Part shown: piece after piece, positions 61,426 through 64,000 of the stretch
Layout: every line of letters begins with the position of its first letter
Numbering within the stretch: the first letter of the stretch is position 1
NCBI RefSeq assembly: GCF_016495405.1
Contig: NZ_CP044522.1
Location: 1,674,001 to 1,738,000, forward strand
Source of the DNA: Cobetia sp. cqz5-12
Lineage (GTDB): Bacteria > Pseudomonadota > Gammaproteobacteria > Pseudomonadales > Halomonadaceae
Length of the DNA: 64,000 nucleotides
Reading direction: 5' to 3'
The notes under the pieces: model-generated
The model's database searches: none
What the model saw: the letters and a program-made list of their open reading frames with translations, nothing else
Told to the model about the DNA's origin: nothing
Position numbers and translations under genes: made by a program

Positions 61426-62289
61426 ATGCTTATCCTGCTGCTGGTCTGCATCGCACTGTCTTCGCTGTGGTTGATCATCAGCATGATCAAGGCACAGCGT
61501 TTCATGGGGGCCGATATGACCCTGGGGCTGATGCATCGCCGAGAGATGTCGCGTCTTGAACGTCTGCTGGCCCTGCTGGATATCAGCATGCGCCCGGTGC
61601 TGTTCGTGGCGGGCGTATGGGGAAGCAGCGTGATGATCTTCGTGATCTTTCTGGGCTGGTTTCCCGGCAATTTGCTGCTCGCGTCACTGGCATTGATGAC
61701 GAGCCTGCTTCTGGTCGGCTTCCTGCTCCACGAATTTGCCAGTCGGCGTATCTTCCGCTTCGAAGGTGATGTGATCCAGGCGCTGGATATGCTCGAAGCG
61801 AGCCTGAAACTGGGAGACAACCTGCGCAACGGGCTGCGCCTGGCGGGGTCTTCATCGCTCAAGGCCTCGCGTCGTGAACTGATGCAGCTCGTCTATCGGC
61901 TGGACATGGGCCTGTCACTGAATGAGGCCTGCGCAAGAATGTTGCGCCTCTATCCCTGTGAGAGCGTCAGACTCTTCACGGCTGCAATGATCAGCGCCGA
62001 GCGGCGTGGCATGAGCTTCGCCAGTCTGCTTCCCTCGCTACTGCCCACCCTGCATGAGCGTTACCAGATGAGGCGTCAGCTGCGTGCCGAACTGTCCGGT
62101 GCGCGCTATTCCCTGTTGGTCATCGCCTTGCTCCCCTACGCCATCGTGCCCTTCATTCTCTGGAAGGAGCCCGACTGGCTGACATTGTTGCTGGACCATC
62201 CTCTGGGCGGCGTACTGTTGCTGGGAGCCGTGTGCTGCCAGATTCTCGGCTTTGCCTGGTTGCGTCACATGATGAGGAAGCAGCCATGA
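61426..62289 (+). CDS. tadB: Tad inner-membrane platform protein TadB
   Basis: 287 residues of the GspF/TadB family. N-terminal membrane helices (ILLLVCIALSSLWLIISMIK, LFVAGVWGSSVMIFVIFLGW) are followed by the cytoplasmic GspF domain (DVIQALDMLEASLKLGDNLR, CARMLRLYPCESVRLFTAAM) and C-terminal helices (SLLVIALLPYAIVPFILW). The start MLILLLVCIA has CAGGAGGG and lies one base after the cpaF stop; a long upstream frame overlaps cpaF and is not used. Confidence 0.9.
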   Translation: MLILLLVCIALSSLWLIISMIKAQRFMGADMTLGLMHRREMSRLERLLALLDISMRPVLFVAGVWGSSVMIFVIFLGWFPGNLLLASLALMTSLLLVGFLLHEFASRRIFRFEGDVIQALDMLEASLKLGDNLRNGLRLAGSSSLKASRRELMQLVYRLDMGLSLNEACARMLRLYPCESVRLFTAAMISAERRGMSFASLLPSLLPTLHERYQMRRQLRAELSGARYSLLVIALLPYAIVPFILWKEPDWLTLLLDHPLGGVLLLGAVCCQILGFAWLRHMMRKQP

Positions 62290-63167
62290 ATGTCTTTTCC
62301 GGAATCCCGTCATGGACGTTCCCCGAGGCTTATCTGCCGGACATCATCATCCTGTGCATGCTTGGCGCTCTGCTGGCGCTCTATCTGGCCTTGCACAGTA
62401 CTTTCAAGGTGCGTCTGGAGCAGAGTGGAATTGCGGACGTGTTGCAGGAGCTGTTGCGCAACCCCGATAACATCAGCCAGGGCAGAACACTCACGCCACG
62501 TCGGCGCATGCGACAGGCTGGTCTGAACCCGCGTCGCGTGACCTGGTGGTGGGGGCTCCAGCTGTTGCTGCCTGCCATCCTGGCCTTGCTGATCCTGCGC
62601 GTGACGGGGACTGGCCTCGGAGGGCTTGCGGGCATGCTGCTCGGCATCGTATTGCCTCATCTATGGCTGGGGCAGAGAAGGCGCGAACGCCAGACGCACA
62701 TCGCGGCTGCTCTGGGTCACCTGCTGGCCGTATCACTGGCGTACCAGCGCCATGGCCTGTCCCTTGCCGCTTCCCTACGAGAGGCCGCGCGTCAGGCGTT
62801 GCCATCTTGGCATCCGCTGGCCTTTGAGCTTGAGCTGTTCAGTGCTGAGCTGGAAGGCGGATTGTCGCTCCAGGAAGCAGGCACGCGCATTTCCAGACGA
62901 ACCGGAAGCCGTGAATTGCATCAGTTCGCCATGTTGCTGGTCGCCGGCAACCGGATGGGCAATCCCTTGCACGATGTGCTGGAAGCCTTTGCGGCCCAGT
63001 TGGCGCGTCAACAGAATGAGCGGCAGCGCAAGGCCATGCAGCAACGTAGCGTCAAGGCACTGTTTCCGATGTTGCTCGTCGGTGGCCCGTTGTTCTTCGT
63101 GCTGGTGATCTTTCCGGCCAGCCTGCGTGTTCAGGAGGTGCTGATCCTGATGAGGCAGCTGTGGTAA
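62286..63167 (+). CDS. tadC: Tad inner-membrane platform protein TadC
   Basis: 293 residues, second GspF-family protein. It has N-terminal helices (DIIILCMLGALLALYLALHS, LLLPAILALLILRVTGTGLG), then a GspF domain (HIAAALGHLLAVSLAYQRHG, HQFAMLLVAGNRMGNPLHDV) and the C-terminal helix pair FPMLLVGGPLFFVLVIFPAS. The ATG overlaps the tadB stop (ATGA). TadB and TadC together form the platform that couples CpaF to pilin extrusion. Confidence 0.9.
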   Translation: MNVFSGIPSWTFPEAYLPDIIILCMLGALLALYLALHSTFKVRLEQSGIADVLQELLRNPDNISQGRTLTPRRRMRQAGLNPRRVTWWWGLQLLLPAILALLILRVTGTGLGGLAGMLLGIVLPHLWLGQRRRERQTHIAAALGHLLAVSLAYQRHGLSLAASLREAARQALPSWHPLAFELELFSAELEGGLSLQEAGTRISRRTGSRELHQFAMLLVAGNRMGNPLHDVLEAFAAQLARQQNERQRKAMQQRSVKALFPMLLVGGPLFFVLVIFPASLRVQEVLILMRQLW

Positions 63168-63217
63168 GGCCTCAAGGTGGGCATCTTCGCAAGCGTAATC
63201 GTCTCGGGAGAGAGCAT

Positions 63218-64000
63218 ATGGTGGCAGGACATGATTCGGTCACTCACGCGTGTCGCACGCATCGCAGGCAGGGCGGTTTCATCATTACCATCGAGTTGAT
63301 TCTGATCACCTCGATTCTGATCATCGGTTCGCTGGTCGGGCTGGCGGCGATTCGTGACGCACTCTTCAAGCATTACATGACCCAGCAGTCCCGCGAGCTC
63401 GTTGTCGAGGATGCCAATGGACGAGCACTGGGAGAAGTCTTCGATGTCGATGAGCATGATGCCCCGCGCATTCTCTATTTCGATCGCAGCCAACCCTCCG
63501 GCATCAACCGTGCCTTGATCGGGATTCGCGATGACCGTTTCTCCAGTCGAGAACCCCTTTATTACGCCACTCCCAATTGCAGTGGCGATCCTTGCATCAA
63601 GTCTGCCAGTGATGAAGCGACGGACAGTCGCGACATTGCCGGTGATGTGAATGCCGGAAGTGTCAGCTATCTGCATGCATTGCAGGGGGGGCCGGTCTAT
63701 GCCATCGGGCCTGGCGATCCTGCTGCCTTGCCGGGCTTTCTCTATCGTGGGACACCCCAGCAGTGTCCTTTCGATGGCGTTGATGTGGCGTCGCGCTGGA
63801 TATCGCAGAAAGTGATCGCGGGGGCTCCTTGTGAGCAATACACCCTGGATGACCCACAATCCGTCGCGGCTGATACCACCTGCCTGTTGAGTACCGGGAT
63901 TGTCGACCTGTGTACGCCTCCTCCCGGCACAGTGGCGCAGGACGACATTCTGACCAATTACATTGGTCCAGTGGATGCCTTAGTGAATACGACTCTAGAC
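63218..64000 (+). CDS. Large pilin-like protein related to the operon's first gene (runs off window)
   Basis: 261 residues visible, open to the window edge. After an 18-residue leader with His and Arg, GGFIITIELILITSILIIGS begins a hydrophobic helix aligned with the first gene: both have G-F, T two before Glu, E-L-x-L-I, S, IG, VGL and RD. The leader is longer than in the first gene. The following part is globular, Asp-rich and with several Cys (YYATPNCSGDPCIKSASD, PQQCPFDGVDVA), unlike the small pilin. This suggests a minor, tip or adhesin-like pilin. GGGAGAG precedes the ATG. Family not recognised. Confidence 0.72.
   Translation, partial: MVAGHDSVTHACRTHRRQGGFIITIELILITSILIIGSLVGLAAIRDALFKHYMTQQSRELVVEDANGRALGEVFDVDEHDAPRILYFDRSQPSGINRALIGIRDDRFSSREPLYYATPNCSGDPCIKSASDEATDSRDIAGDVNAGSVSYLHALQGGPVYAIGPGDPAALPGFLYRGTPQQCPFDGVDVASRWISQKVIAGAPCEQYTLDDPQSVAADTTCLLSTGIVDLCTPPPGTVAQDDILTNYIGPVDALVNTTLD

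Overview
The window is chromosomal DNA of a GC-rich gammaproteobacterium, most likely a marine or halophilic member of the Halomonadaceae (Halomonas/Cobetia type). This rests on gene content: two TMA monooxygenases, a BCCT osmolyte carrier, a DUF3008 small protein, an ArfA with its hairpin, and a Tad-like pilus locus. The genus is an inference. Most of the sequence is dense, GC-rich and organised in short operons separated by clear hairpin terminators. Two patches are visibly AT-rich (about 10.2-11.4 kb and 49.5-50.8 kb), each holds one accessory gene, and both look acquired. I see no tRNA, rRNA, CRISPR array or insertion sequence.

Region 1 (1-10,140, minus strand) is one long operon that homology would label as urea carboxylase/allophanate hydrolase. 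A guanidine-I (ykkC-type) riboswitch precedes its first gene, so I read it as a guanidine-degradation operon. In order of transcription it holds: riboswitch, periplasmic binding protein, permease, ATPase, two DUF1989 proteins (likely carboxyguanidine deiminase subunits), guanidine/urea carboxylase, and allophanate hydrolase, which is cut by the window edge. A paired SMR exporter of the YkkC/YkkD type lies 6 kb away at 15.9-16.6 kb.

Region 2 (10.1-16.8 kb) is mixed: an AT-rich island with a YfbU-family gene, a Tat-exported PLP aminotransferase, a YeeE/YedE (PmpAB-like) transporter pair with a divergent LysR gene, a 2OG-Fe(II) oxygenase, and the SMR pair.

Region 3 (16.8-29.7 kb) is a methylated-amine nitrogen cluster. 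Two near-identical trimethylamine monooxygenases (tmm) flank a soluble histidine kinase / response regulator / PAS triad, a TMAO demethylase (tdm; DUF1989 fused to GcvT), an ammonium transporter with a sigma-54 promoter and a 55-residue membrane protein behind it, a metallophosphoesterase and a HAD phosphatase. Together the enzymes would turn TMA into TMAO and then DMA plus formaldehyde, and the transporter would recover ammonium.

Region 4 (30-55.6 kb) holds ordinary accessory metabolism and housekeeping: arfA with its self-limiting hairpin, an Old Yellow Enzyme with a divergent LysR, a NYN-LOTUS protein, a DUF21/CBS membrane protein, an AraC regulator, a tripartite tricarboxylate transporter (TctC plus a TctA-TctB fusion) with a GalD-like tautomerase and LysR, an exported M20 dipeptidase, an amidase, small conserved proteins, an AT-rich DUF4268 nuclease-like gene, a BCCT carrier, a luciferase-like oxidoreductase and an extensin-like protein.

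Region 5 (55.9-64.0 kb, plus strand) is a compact Tad-like secretion/pilus operon: pilin-like protein, CpaB, secretin, TPR lipoprotein, CpaF ATPase, TadB, TadC and a second, larger pilin-like protein that runs off the window. Within the window it lacks CpaE/TadZ, TadE/F and a prepilin peptidase. Its two pilin-like proteins share an unusual N-terminal motif. This locus is the best candidate for something not well described.
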